Assembly (NCBI GenBank): GCA_017552965.1
Contig: JAFZNQ010000004.1
Span: forward strand, 56,931-120,930
Reading direction: 5' to 3'
From: Abditibacteriota bacterium
Lineage (GTDB): Bacteria; Armatimonadota; UBA5829
Length of the DNA: 64,000 bases
Shown piece after piece: positions 7,033 through 15,020 of the stretch; the first letter of the stretch is position 1; each line of letters starts with the position of its first letter. The translations under genes were made by a program, and so were the position numbers. The notes under the pieces are model-generated. The model saw nothing but the letters and a program-made list of their open reading frames with translations, did no database searches and was not told the origin of the DNA.

Positions 7033-8718
7033 TTAGAAGTTAACAGACAGCTGACCGGCCACGATGTGGCTCTTCTGCAGCACGTCATACTTCATGTACT
7101 GATACATCATCTTGATCTTGGCGTTCTGGCCAACCTTGCGGTTCCAGCCAACGGTGATAGCGTCGTCCTTGAAGGCGTACTTGGCCTGCTCGTACTCAGC
7201 AAACACGTTGTCCAAAGCGGTCAGGTCGTAGCTCAGACCGGCCTTGAAGTACTTCATGTCGTCGTAGGCGGAAGGAACCCAACCGTCCTTGTCGTCATAC
7301 TTCTTGAAAGTACCGTACACCTTGAAAGCGTCGGATACGTTGAAAGCAGCGTCAACATAGAAGCCCTTGTAGTTGTCGGCATAGTAGGTGTCCAGGATCT
7401 TGTCCAGAACGGCAAAGCTGTAAAAGCCGGATTCAACAGTCTTGTAACCGGCGGAAATGTCCAGCTTGTCGTTGGCAAAGCCCAGCTTGGCATCCCAGGC
7501 AGCAGCCTTGGGGAGGCTCTTGTTAGGCTTCATCTGGAAGTAACCACCGTCCACGTAGAACTGGCCGAAGGGCACGTACAGGGTGCCGCCGTAGTACTTG
7601 ACCTTGTCCATCATGAAGGGGACCTTGTTCTCGGTGCCCAGCATGTCAAACAGAGCGGTGATGCGGGCATCGCCAAAGTTGAAGCCCAGCTGCACGCCGC
7701 CGCTGCCGGAGACCTTCTCGCCGCTCAGGTAAGCGACCTGCCAGTCGTTCCAGTCATACACAGGGCGGTTGCCCCACAGGCGAACGTCGAAAGCGCCAAA
7801 CGCCTTGGCGTAGTCAAAGCCTTCCACAGAGAAGTTGCCGTCATCCATTCTGTCGATATCAAAGAAACTGGAGTCCTTGTATCTCTTGAACAGGAAGCGG
7901 TTTACCTGGAAGGGCATGCGGCCTACTCTGATGTCGCCCCAAGTCTCGTCGGTGGAAGCGGCATACATGTAGTAGGGCTTGATGTCGGACATGGTGTCCT
8001 GGAAGGGCTCGGGGCCATTCAGCTTGTCCAGATAGTCGCCCATAACCAGAGTGGTGTACACGTTGACGTGATCGTTCACTCTGCCCTTGATGTCCAGCTG
8101 CACGTCCTTGAAGAAGGACTGCTTTCTCTTGAATATCTTGGTGGCGGGGCCAAAGCCGTCGCCGTCCCAAGCGGGCTTGTCGCCGGAGATCACGTCTTCA
8201 ACCATGAAGTTGGCAGCGCCGGTGATCTTCACGCGGGCCTGCTCATCTTCCAGAGCGGCAACGCGGCTCTTCAGAGCGGCTACGTCAGCCTTCAGCACGT
8301 TCACGTCTACTCCCAGAGCAGCCAGCTCAGGCTGGAACTCGTCCACCAGAGCCTTGATCTTGTTGAGAGCGTCGGCGGTGGCCAGACCGGAGAGGTCGGC
8401 GTCGGTGCCGGGAACATAGTCGTCCTTCAGCATATACTTGTCGAGGTCAGACTTCTTTACGAAGCCGCTGACGTCGGCAGCATCCTCACCCAGGAAGGGG
8501 AGAAGGCGGCAAAGAACTACCGCAAACTCGTAGCGGGTCATAGTCCTCTTGCCCTTGAACTCGCCGTCGGGATAACCGATCACGAGACCCAGGCTTTCCA
8601 GCTCGCTGACAGCATCATAAGCCCAATGATCTCTGGGAACATCGGAGAAGGTGCTCTGCGCGAACATAGGAGCGGCCAAAGCAAATACTACGGCCAATAC
8701 CATAAATAACTTTTTCAT
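7033..8718 (-). CDS. SLH-domain outer-membrane porin (OmpM-type), paralogue 2
   Basis: This 561-residue protein has the same build as its neighbour: signal peptide ending APMFAQ, one SLH domain with FSDVPRDHWAYDAV, a coiled coil near residues 125-170, and a beta-barrel-like C-terminal region ending SVNF. The two proteins are almost identical through the SLH and coiled-coil parts and at many barrel strands, but differ in patches (for example around residues 185-205 and 400-480) that would map to loops. Codon choice here is slightly more relaxed than in paralogue 1. The start at 8718 has an AGGAT ribosome site. The pair looks like a tandem duplication with an intervening repeat region. Confidence 0.88.
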   Translation of the reverse strand: MKKLFMVLAVVFALAAPMFAQSTFSDVPRDHWAYDAVSELESLGLVIGYPDGEFKGKRTMTRYEFAVVLCRLLPFLGEDAADVSGFVKKSDLDKYMLKDDYVPGTDADLSGLATADALNKIKALVDEFQPELAALGVDVNVLKADVAALKSRVAALEDEQARVKITGAANFMVEDVISGDKPAWDGDGFGPATKIFKRKQSFFKDVQLDIKGRVNDHVNVYTTLVMGDYLDKLNGPEPFQDTMSDIKPYYMYAASTDETWGDIRVGRMPFQVNRFLFKRYKDSSFFDIDRMDDGNFSVEGFDYAKAFGAFDVRLWGNRPVYDWNDWQVAYLSGEKVSGSGGVQLGFNFGDARITALFDMLGTENKVPFMMDKVKYYGGTLYVPFGQFYVDGGYFQMKPNKSLPKAAAWDAKLGFANDKLDISAGYKTVESGFYSFAVLDKILDTYYADNYKGFYVDAAFNVSDAFKVYGTFKKYDDKDGWVPSAYDDMKYFKAGLSYDLTALDNVFAEYEQAKYAFKDDAITVGWNRKVGQNAKIKMMYQYMKYDVLQKSHIVAGQLSVNF

Positions 8719-8894
8719 TTTTATCCTCTTGAGATTTTTGACTGGTGTATCTCAGAGCAGGCAGTATCCATGTTTCCTGCAAGACTCTTCGATACAGTCG
8801 TAATTTGGATTGTCGATTTGACCTTCGGGCACTCACAGCATACTCAAGAATGTATCACCTCCTCTGGGGCTGCGCCACATTGATGGTCAACTCA
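8719..8894 (-). promoter_or_regulatory. Conserved ~175-nt leader of porin 2 (candidate cis-regulatory RNA)
   Basis: This leader shares long identical stretches with that of porin 1, including GGAGGTGA (plus-strand 8855-8862) and the pairing blocks TTGACC/GGTCAA (8885-8890 with 8818-8823). Variation is concentrated in the third nearest the start codon. The strong ribosome-site-like GGAGGTGA lies about 140 nt ahead of the real start and is followed 7 nt later by a five-codon frame TTG-AGT-ATG-CTG-TGA, present in both leaders. Confidence 0.5.
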
Positions 8895-8900
8895 CTTTAC

Positions 8901-8929
8901 ATTATAAATCAACGGGGGGCCAATGTCAA
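8901..8929 (-). promoter_or_regulatory. Consensus sigma70 promoter of porin 2
   Basis: On the minus strand a perfect TTGACA (8924-8929) and TATAAT (8901-8906) are spaced by 17 nt, the same arrangement as for porin 1. Confidence 0.88.
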
Positions 8930-8991
8930 TACCCAGTGACAAATAATCCAAAAAAATTTTTTCGGGGCCCGTTTTTTTCTTTCCGGAGGCT

Positions 8992-9176
8992 TTGTCCACA
9001 GGCTGCGGAGGGTCCGGCGCGCTCAAACTGCGGGACTTGTCCACAGTATCCACAGCCTGTCCACCTCTGTCCACACCTGTGGATAACCCTGTGGAAAAAC
9101 CCGGTGGGCTGTGCACAGGGGACGGAAAGGCCCCCGCCCCCCTTTGCCGGGAAGAAAAAAGCCTGTGGACAGCCGC
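8992..9176. other. Cluster of DnaA-box-like 9-mers upstream of hrcA
   Basis: One perfect DnaA box (TGTGGATAA, 9078-9086) lies among several one-mismatch versions: TTGTCCACA at 8992-9000 and 9037-9045, GTATCCACA at 9046-9054 and TGTGGAAAA at 9090-9098, plus looser TGTCCAC, TGTGCACA and TGTGGACA forms out to 9170. An A/T run (8940-8962) sits at the left edge. The cluster ends just before the hrcA promoter. It may be a DnaA-binding regulatory or titration region; the genes beside it do not suggest that it is the origin itself. Confidence 0.55.
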
Positions 9177-9181
9177 GTTTC

Positions 9182-9210
9182 TTGACATCGGGCCCCATAT
9201 TCTGTAAAAT
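9182..9210 (+). promoter_or_regulatory. Sigma70 promoter of hrcA
   Basis: TTGACA (9182-9187) and TAAAAT (9205-9210) are 17 nt apart, about 35 nt before the chosen GTG start. I searched the vicinity for the CIRCE inverted repeat (TTAGCACTC and its complement 9 nt away) and did not see it. Confidence 0.75.
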
Positions 9211-9244
9211 AATAATGTTTACAAATCAGCAGGAGGATGAAGCG

Positions 9245-10261
9245 GTGAGTATTCAGTTGAAAGAGCGCAAAGCCAAGATACTTCAGCTCCTGGTCCAGGA
9301 CTACATAGACAACTGCGAGCCTGTGGGGAGCAAGCGTATTGCCGAGACCTACGGCATGGAGGTGCGTTCCGCCACCATACGCAACGAGATGGCGGAGCTG
9401 TCGGAGATGGGACTGCTGACCCAGCCCCACAGGTCTGCCGGCAGGATACCCTCCGAGCTGGGCTACAGGGTGTTTGTGGATTCGCTCATGGAGAGGTGCA
9501 GCATACCCTCCGCCGCCGGGCGCATCATCACCGAGGCCCTGAGGCAGCAAAACGAGATAGAGATGCTGGTGTCTGCGGCCTGCAGGGTGCTGTCGGAGCT
9601 GTGCGGCTACGTGGCGGCTGCCGCCTATCCCAGCATGAAGCACAGCCGCATAGACTGCATATCCCTGTCCCGCTACGGCACCAAAAGGCTGCTCCTGGTG
9701 GCTGCCACCACCAATTCGTATATCATCCACCGCATAGTGGATCTGGACATAGACAAGGCCCTGTATTCCCTGGACGCCGCGGCCAATTATCTCAACAGCG
9801 TGTACAGCGGCCGGATACTGTCGGAGATAGCCGCCTCGGAGCCCTCGGGCATGTTTGCGGCTCTGGCGGGGGAATTCATCAAGGCAGTCCGCAGCGAGGG
9901 CAGAGACATCAGGGACAGAAAGTATTTTTACGACGGCATAGGCCGGCTGCTGCGTCTCCCCGAGTTTCAGACGGTGGACGCTCTGGAAAACCTGATCTCG
10001 GCCCTGGACGACCCGGCCCTCATGGAAAAGGTCACCGGCCTCTCCGCCGGCCCCGAGCCCTCCATACGCATAGGCTCCGAGTCCGCCATACCCGCCCTGA
10101 CAAAATATTCGGTGATCTGCTGCCGCTACTCCGTCAGCGGCGTGCCGGCGGGAGGCATATCGGTCATAGGCCCCACCCGGATGGACTATTCCCACACCCT
10201 GGCAGCCCTGGAGCTGGTCAGGGAGCAGCTGGAAACCATGCTCAACAGCATATTGAAATAA
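9245..10261 (+). CDS. hrcA: Heat-inducible transcription repressor HrcA
   Basis: The 338-residue protein matches HrcA in length and order: an N-terminal winged helix with GSKRIAETYGMEVRSATIRNEMAELSEMG, the LTQPHRSAGRIPSELGYRVFVD segment, a GAF-like middle and a C-terminal IGPTRMDYSHTLAALELV motif. HrcA represses chaperone operons by binding CIRCE elements. The GTG at 9245 is chosen because AGGAGG lies 8 nt before it and it gives the family's usual length; the frame stays open far upstream. Unlike the common hrcA-grpE-dnaK-dnaJ arrangement, no chaperone gene is nearby, so its targets must be elsewhere. A sugar isomerase gene follows after 17 nt and may be co-transcribed. Confidence 0.93.
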   Translation: MSIQLKERKAKILQLLVQDYIDNCEPVGSKRIAETYGMEVRSATIRNEMAELSEMGLLTQPHRSAGRIPSELGYRVFVDSLMERCSIPSAAGRIITEALRQQNEIEMLVSAACRVLSELCGYVAAAAYPSMKHSRIDCISLSRYGTKRLLLVAATTNSYIIHRIVDLDIDKALYSLDAAANYLNSVYSGRILSEIAASEPSGMFAALAGEFIKAVRSEGRDIRDRKYFYDGIGRLLRLPEFQTVDALENLISALDDPALMEKVTGLSAGPEPSIRIGSESAIPALTKYSVICCRYSVSGVPAGGISVIGPTRMDYSHTLAALELVREQLETMLNSILK

Positions 10262-10278
10262 AAAAGGAAGTGACAGAC

Positions 10279-11145
10279 ATGTATCTGACAGGATTTGCCG
10301 ATGAGGCGGCCTCGGGGCTCGCCGGACAGATAGAGGCGACCCGGACCCTGGGCTGGAAGTATATCGAGAGCAGGGCCATCGACGGGGTGAACATCCACGA
10401 CCTGCCCGAAGAGGCCTTTGACAGGGCCTGCGGACAGCTGGAAGAGGCGGGGATAGGCGTCAACTGCTTTGGCTCCACCATAGCCAACTGGGGCAAGGAC
10501 ATACGCAAGCCCTTTGACGTGGACCTGGAGCAGGCCAAAAGAGCCGCCCGGCGCATGACCCGGCTGGGGACCCGGCTCATAAGGGTGATGAGCTACGCCG
10601 TGATCCCCGACGCGGAGGACCAGATGAAGGAAGAGCGCTTCCGAAGGCTGAGAGAGCTGAAGAAGATCTTTGACGACGCCGGGGTGACCATGGTCCACGA
10701 AAACTGCATGAACTACGGCGGCATCAGCTACAGGCACACCCTGGAGCTGGTGGACAACGTACCGGGGCTGAAGCTGGTGTTTGACACGGGCAACCCGGTG
10801 CAGACCCGGGACTTTTTCCGGCCGGGCCAAAGGCAGTCCGCCTGGGAGTTCTACAGCAAGGTAAAGGAACACGTGGCCTACGTCCACATCAAGGACGGCG
10901 TGTGGGAAAACGACCGGGTCCGCTGGACCTTCCCCGGGGAAGGACAGGGAGACGTAAAGAGGATCCTGGAGGACCTGCTGCGGTCGGGCTATGACGGAGG
11001 CATCTCCATAGAGCCCCATCTGGACGTGGTCTTCCACGAGCAGAACAAGGACGTGCCCGAGAGCGACATCCGCTTTGACAACTACGTCAGATACGGCAGG
11101 ATGACCGAGGATATCATCCGCAGCCTGAAGCATCTCCCCCAATAG
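10279..11145 (+). CDS. Sugar phosphate isomerase/epimerase (xylose isomerase-like TIM barrel)
   Basis: The 288-residue protein belongs to the AP-endonuclease-2/xylose-isomerase-like TIM-barrel superfamily. Metal-binding signatures are present: VHENCMNYGG (Glu/His) at about 145, LVFDTGNP (Asp) near 165, VHIKDG (His/Asp) near 205 and SIEPHL (Glu) near 245. Members isomerise or epimerise sugars and inositol derivatives; the precise substrate cannot be read from the sequence. The ATG at 10279 has AAGGAAG 8 nt upstream. It follows hrcA closely and no other catabolic gene accompanies it. Confidence 0.82.
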   Translation: MYLTGFADEAASGLAGQIEATRTLGWKYIESRAIDGVNIHDLPEEAFDRACGQLEEAGIGVNCFGSTIANWGKDIRKPFDVDLEQAKRAARRMTRLGTRLIRVMSYAVIPDAEDQMKEERFRRLRELKKIFDDAGVTMVHENCMNYGGISYRHTLELVDNVPGLKLVFDTGNPVQTRDFFRPGQRQSAWEFYSKVKEHVAYVHIKDGVWENDRVRWTFPGEGQGDVKRILEDLLRSGYDGGISIEPHLDVVFHEQNKDVPESDIRFDNYVRYGRMTEDIIRSLKHLPQ

Positions 11146-11174
11146 GCGGATCCGCAAGGTTTCTCAAACTGAAC

Positions 11175-11936
11175 ATGAAAGCAACAGTAAGCGTTTTCTG
11201 GACCGGCGGATACGATTCGACCTTCAGGATCTGTCAGCTGTCCCGTGAAAATGTGACTATTGACCCGTATTATCTTTCCGACAACAGAGCAGCAGAAAAA
11301 ATGGAGCTGCAGGCAATTGATAATATACGGGAAAAACTGCTCGATGATCCCGCCACAAAAGCCGCAATAAATCCGCTCATCTACGTTCCCGCAGATGCGC
11401 GGCATAAAGACAGCCGCGTTGCCAGAGCCTTTCATCGTCTGGTAACGAGCGATTTTATGGGCAGTCAATACGAGTGGCTCGGAGCCTTTGCCCTGGAACA
11501 CCCGGGCATAGAGATGTCTGTTCATAAGGATGATAAAGCCATAGCCCTGATCCTGAAATACGGAGCACTGGCTCCCGAAAACACCCCGTACGGCACCTGT
11601 TATGCCGTTGACCGCGACAGGTCTTCGGAAGACATTGTCGTTCTCTTTGGCAGCCAGCGTTTTCCTCTTGCAGACTATACTAAGCTCCGTATGAAGCGGG
11701 AATATGCCCAAATGAGATTGTCGGATATCGTCAATGAAACGTGGTTCTGCCACAAACCCGTTGACGGAAAGCCCTGCGGCATCTGCAATTCCTGCCGTTA
11801 TACCATTGAGGAAGGTATGTCCGAAAGGTTTTCGGCAGAAGCATTGACAAGATACAGGAAATACAATTCGCCGGCCTGCATTTTGCAGCGCAAGATGAAG
11901 GCTGTCCGGCGCGCACTGAACAGATTCAGGCCCTGA
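11175..11936 (+). CDS. PP-loop ATP pyrophosphatase-like protein (QueC-like)
   Basis: The 253-residue protein begins with a PP-loop, FWTGGYDST (residues 8-16), which binds ATP in adenylating enzymes such as QueC, TilS and NAD synthetase. Near the C-terminus a CGICNSC cluster followed by R resembles the zinc site of QueC (7-cyano-7-deazaguanine synthase). Overall length and spacing differ from true QueC and no other queuosine gene is near, so its substrate is unknown. Its base composition is clearly lower in GC and it avoids the ATA-rich isoleucine usage of its neighbours, which suggests horizontal acquisition. The ribosome site is weak. Confidence 0.65.
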   Translation: MKATVSVFWTGGYDSTFRICQLSRENVTIDPYYLSDNRAAEKMELQAIDNIREKLLDDPATKAAINPLIYVPADARHKDSRVARAFHRLVTSDFMGSQYEWLGAFALEHPGIEMSVHKDDKAIALILKYGALAPENTPYGTCYAVDRDRSSEDIVVLFGSQRFPLADYTKLRMKREYAQMRLSDIVNETWFCHKPVDGKPCGICNSCRYTIEEGMSERFSAEALTRYRKYNSPACILQRKMKAVRRALNRFRP

Positions 11937-11987
11937 ACAATATGCCCCCGGCGCGGGATCCGCACAAGGAAAAGACAAGGAAAAGAC

Positions 11988-13403
11988 ATGGCAACGATAA
12001 CCCGGATACTCGAACAGGCAGACAACGTAATGTATTATCCCATACTGATAATAGTTATGTCGCTGGCCGGCTTGTATTTTACCGTACTGACAAGGGGGGT
12101 TCAGATACGCCTGTTCCCCGAATCTGTCCGCCTGCTGCTGGAGCCCCCTACTGACAAGGCGCATGTGTCTTCATTGCAGGCTATGCTCGTGTCCACCGCT
12201 TCCCGCGTGGGGACGGGAAACATAGTCGGCGTATCTACGGCTATATGTCTGGGCGGTCCCGGCGCCTGCTTCTGGATGTGGCTGATGTGCGTCATAGGCG
12301 GCGCTTCGGCGTTTATCGAAAGCACGCTGGCTCAGATCTACAAGAGAAAAAGCGCCGACGGCGGATGCTACGGAGGCCCCGCATACTATATCGAAAAAGC
12401 CCTTCACGCTCCGCTGCTTGCAGGCGTCTTCGCGCTGTTCCTCATCATAACCTATGCAGGCGGCTTCAACCTGCTCTGCTCTTATAACCTGCAGTCCACT
12501 TTTGCGGGGTACGGCTTTTACAGCCCCGGGTCAACGCCTTATATCGTGGGCGGCGCCCTGGCCGCCATCACCGGCTACTGCCTGCTGGGCGGCGGAAAAC
12601 GCATCGTGAAGATCACGAGCAGCATCGTTCCCGTCATGGGCGTTCTGTACGTGTTTATGTCGCTGGCAGTGATACTTGCAAACCTCGGGAACGTGCCCGC
12701 CATGTTCGGCATGATTTTCAGGGACGCCTTTGATTTCAGGGCGATCTTCGGCGGCGTAGCAGGCTCCTGCCTTATCTACGGCATCAAGAGGGGACTCTAT
12801 TCCAACGAAGCGGGAGTAGGCTCCGCGCCAAACGCATCCGCATCCGCCAAAGTGTCCCACCCGGCAAAGCAGGGGCTTGTCCAGGTGCTTTCCGTCTATA
12901 TCGATACGCTGCTTCTGTGTACGGCAACGGCTCTGATGTGTCTGTCCAGCGGCGTCGAACGCAGCGCGGACGCCGCCGGCGCCGTCTACGTCCAGAATGC
13001 CATTTTCACCTTGTTCGGCCAGACAGGCCCCGTGTTCATCACCCTGGCCATGGTACTGTTTGCCTTTACCACTCTGATCGGCAACCTGTATTACGTGGAC
13101 AATGCCGTGATATACCTCAACCGCAAAAAGAAGCCCTCCAAAGGGTTTATGGCCCTTTTTCATGCGTTATGCGTTCTGATAGTGTTCACGGGAGCCATAG
13201 TGCCTATGGACGTTGCCTGGGCCCTGGCAGACATCACCATGGGCGGAATGACTCTCATCAACCTGCCCGCCTGTATGCTGCTGGGCAAGGCGGCCGTCGG
13301 CGCGCTGAAGGATTATGAAAGGCAGAAGAAAGAGGGAGCCGACCCCGTGTTCAAAGCCGCAGATACAGGGCTCGCCGGAGAAGAGCTGGATTTCTGGAAA
13401 TAA
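11988..13403 (+). CDS. AgcS/AlsT-type sodium:alanine (amino acid) symporter
   Basis: The 471-residue integral membrane protein has the signature of the sodium:alanine symporter family: TRGVQIRLFPES after the first membrane span, SRVGTGNIVGVSTAI near residue 70, GGPAYYIE, and GLYSNEAGVGSAPNASASAKVSHP near 270. It would import alanine, glycine or a related amino acid with Na+. About ten hydrophobic spans are visible. The ATG at 11988 follows AAGGA. Codon use resembles the preceding PP-loop gene more than the rest of the window, so the pair may have arrived together. A bidirectional terminator follows. Confidence 0.92.
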   Translation: MATITRILEQADNVMYYPILIIVMSLAGLYFTVLTRGVQIRLFPESVRLLLEPPTDKAHVSSLQAMLVSTASRVGTGNIVGVSTAICLGGPGACFWMWLMCVIGGASAFIESTLAQIYKRKSADGGCYGGPAYYIEKALHAPLLAGVFALFLIITYAGGFNLLCSYNLQSTFAGYGFYSPGSTPYIVGGALAAITGYCLLGGGKRIVKITSSIVPVMGVLYVFMSLAVILANLGNVPAMFGMIFRDAFDFRAIFGGVAGSCLIYGIKRGLYSNEAGVGSAPNASASAKVSHPAKQGLVQVLSVYIDTLLLCTATALMCLSSGVERSADAAGAVYVQNAIFTLFGQTGPVFITLAMVLFAFTTLIGNLYYVDNAVIYLNRKKKPSKGFMALFHALCVLIVFTGAIVPMDVAWALADITMGGMTLINLPACMLLGKAAVGALKDYERQKKEGADPVFKAADTGLAGEELDFWK

Positions 13404-13411
13404 CGCGCCGA

Positions 13412-13448
13412 CGCAAAAAAAGAGGCCCCGCAAGGGGCCTTGTTTTTG
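13412..13448. terminator. Bidirectional terminator between the symporter and a lipoprotein gene
   Basis: AGGCCCC-GCAA-GGGGCCT forms a stable stem with an A run on the left and a T run on the right, so it can stop both convergent transcripts. Confidence 0.88.
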
Positions 13449-13454
13449 CGCTGA

Positions 13455-13970
13455 CTATTCTTCTTTCTTTTCGCAGGTCCTGCCTGTCTTGTCCCCCGGA
13501 AGGGTGTCGGGCAGGATGCCGTTGCCGGTCTTGGCAGAGGTGCGCCAGTTTTCGCGGTAATACTGGGTGTCGCTGGTGACCTTGCGGCCGGTGTAGGGGT
13601 TCTTTTCCGTCATGTTTATCCACAGCTCGTCGGAGTATCTGAGGGTAAAGGTGCCGTATATGCCGCTGACGTAATTGCCGTCCTCATAAGACTTGTAGGC
13701 GCCGGAAAAGCTGCCGCTGTTGGGTATGTAGCCGTAAAGGACAGCGGTGCGGTGATACAGGCCGTCCCCTCCCAGAGTGTAATAGCCTATGCCAAAATCG
13801 CCGTTTCTCTCTACGTACAGGTATTCCTTGTAGTCATAGTTCAGGCTGGTGTACACGTATTCGCCCTTGTATCTGGAATCGGTGCCGCCGCTCCAGTCGG
13901 AGCTGCCGCAGCCGGACAGGACCATACAGGCCAGCAGAGCCGCCGCCAAAAGGATGTATCGGATCTTCAT
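13455..13970 (-). CDS. Hypothetical lipoprotein
   Basis: The 171-residue product starts with a lipoprotein signal (MKIRYILLAAALLACMVLSGC), with C21 as the likely lipidated residue after the LSG lipobox. The mature part is rich in Tyr, Gly, Ser and charged residues (SRYKGEYVYTSLNYDYKEYLYVERNG and similar), a pattern typical of small beta-rich secreted proteins. I recognise no family. It ends in a charged EKKEE tail. It is transcribed toward the shared terminator, and the nucleoside hydrolase genes lie upstream in the same direction. Confidence 0.7.
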   Translation of the reverse strand: MKIRYILLAAALLACMVLSGCGSSDWSGGTDSRYKGEYVYTSLNYDYKEYLYVERNGDFGIGYYTLGGDGLYHRTAVLYGYIPNSGSFSGAYKSYEDGNYVSGIYGTFTLRYSDELWINMTEKNPYTGRKVTSDTQYYRENWRTSAKTGNGILPDTLPGDKTGRTCEKKEE

Positions 13971-14008
13971 ATATCTCTCCTTGTTAAAATCTCTTCACCT
14001 ATATTATA

Positions 14009-15001
14009 TCAGTTTTTGGCCCGTTTGAGCAAATCCAGGCATTTGTCCAGCAAAAGGTCTGCCTTCAGGTCGTCGGCCACCAGGCAGTTCTTCACGGACG
14101 CGTTGTAGTCCGGCACCGTAAAGCCCCGGGTCAGGCGGCCCTCCAGCTCCGTGTGAAGGGCGCAGGGGCGGGTGTCGAAGAGCTCCGGGTCCGTGAGATA
14201 GAACACGGGGGCTATGTCATACAGAAGAGGGTCCTGCCCCCACCACAGCTCCACGCTCTCCCTGATGACCCTGTGGACCGGATCTGTCATATCGGCAAAG
14301 ACAGCCCTGAGCCTTTCCCGCCTCAGGAGCAGCTTTTCCGCGGGGGTATAGGGGGCGACAAATACGGGCAGGCCGCAGTTGAACACCACCTCCGACGCCT
14401 CCGGGTCGCACATGACGTTGTGCTCGGGACGCATATAGACCACCTCGCCTCCCATGACGAAAAAGCCTCGGACCTTGTGGGCAAGGGCGGGATACTCCAC
14501 CGCCAGCTCCGCGGAGTTGGTCATGGCCCCGGCGCAGATGACGGCCACCGGCTCCTCCGAAGCGTCCAGGACCTGCCTCATCACCTCCAGAGCGCCGGGA
14601 TAAGTCCCCAGGGGCATATCGGCGGCAAATCTGTCGTAGCCCGTGCCCGCGTCCGTGTGGGGATGATACTGATTTTTGAGGAGCCGGGCCCGGCTGATGG
14701 GCTTCCCCACCCCTATGGGCACGTCCCGGGCCCCCGCTATATCCAGCACCTTGCGGACGTAGCGGGCCTTGCTCATCACGTCCGCGTGGACCACCGTGAC
14801 CGCCTTCAGCTCCAGCCGGGGGTGACGGACGCAGCACAGCAGGGCAAACAGGTCGTCTATATCGTCGCAGATATCCGTGTCAAAAATGACGGGTATCTTG
14901 TCTCCTTCGGCGGTTTTGGCCGCGGCGCCCGGGTCCGGAGCGCAGCAGGCCGGAAGGGCCATGCACACAAAAACCGCCAGCAGCAGGTATCCGAGCTTCA
15001 T
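14009..15001 (-). CDS. Exported inosine-uridine nucleoside hydrolase-like protein
   Basis: The 330-residue protein has a signal or lipoprotein leader (about 1-20; the segment LPACCAP is lipobox-like), then a ribonucleoside hydrolase domain beginning IPVIFDTDICDDIDD, the calcium-binding Asp cluster of the IUNH family. GVGKPISRA and VICAGAMTNSAELA further mark the fold. Such enzymes cleave the N-glycosidic bond of nucleosides, releasing ribose and base; the export signal suggests scavenging outside the inner membrane. It is strikingly similar to the downstream-coded gene at 15021-15920, which lacks the leader, so the two are a tandem duplication. Confidence 0.85.
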   Translation of the reverse strand: MKLGYLLLAVFVCMALPACCAPDPGAAAKTAEGDKIPVIFDTDICDDIDDLFALLCCVRHPRLELKAVTVVHADVMSKARYVRKVLDIAGARDVPIGVGKPISRARLLKNQYHPHTDAGTGYDRFAADMPLGTYPGALEVMRQVLDASEEPVAVICAGAMTNSAELAVEYPALAHKVRGFFVMGGEVVYMRPEHNVMCDPEASEVVFNCGLPVFVAPYTPAEKLLLRRERLRAVFADMTDPVHRVIRESVELWWGQDPLLYDIAPVFYLTDPELFDTRPCALHTELEGRLTRGFTVPDYNASVKNCLVADDLKADLLLDKCLDLLKRAKN

Positions 15002-15020
15002 ATCTGTCTCCTTGAACGGG

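Noticed and set aside
8760..8836. A short peptide in the porin leaders beginning Val-Pro-Glu-Gly-Gln-Ile-Asp
   Set aside because: All codon differences between the two leaders change the amino acid, its upstream ribosome site does not fit, and the frame ends differently in the two copies.
8842..8854. Possible in-frame TGA recoding (selenocysteine-like) in the TTG-AGT-ATG-CTG-TGA-GTG stretch of the leaders
   Set aside because: No SECIS-like hairpin could be argued immediately after the TGA, and the peptide it would join is not protein-conserved. An RNA-level role explains the conservation better.
11942..11988. Additional small gene between the PP-loop gene and the symporter
   Set aside because: The 50-nt gap only holds the symporter's ribosome site; the short frame overlapping it runs into the symporter in another frame.
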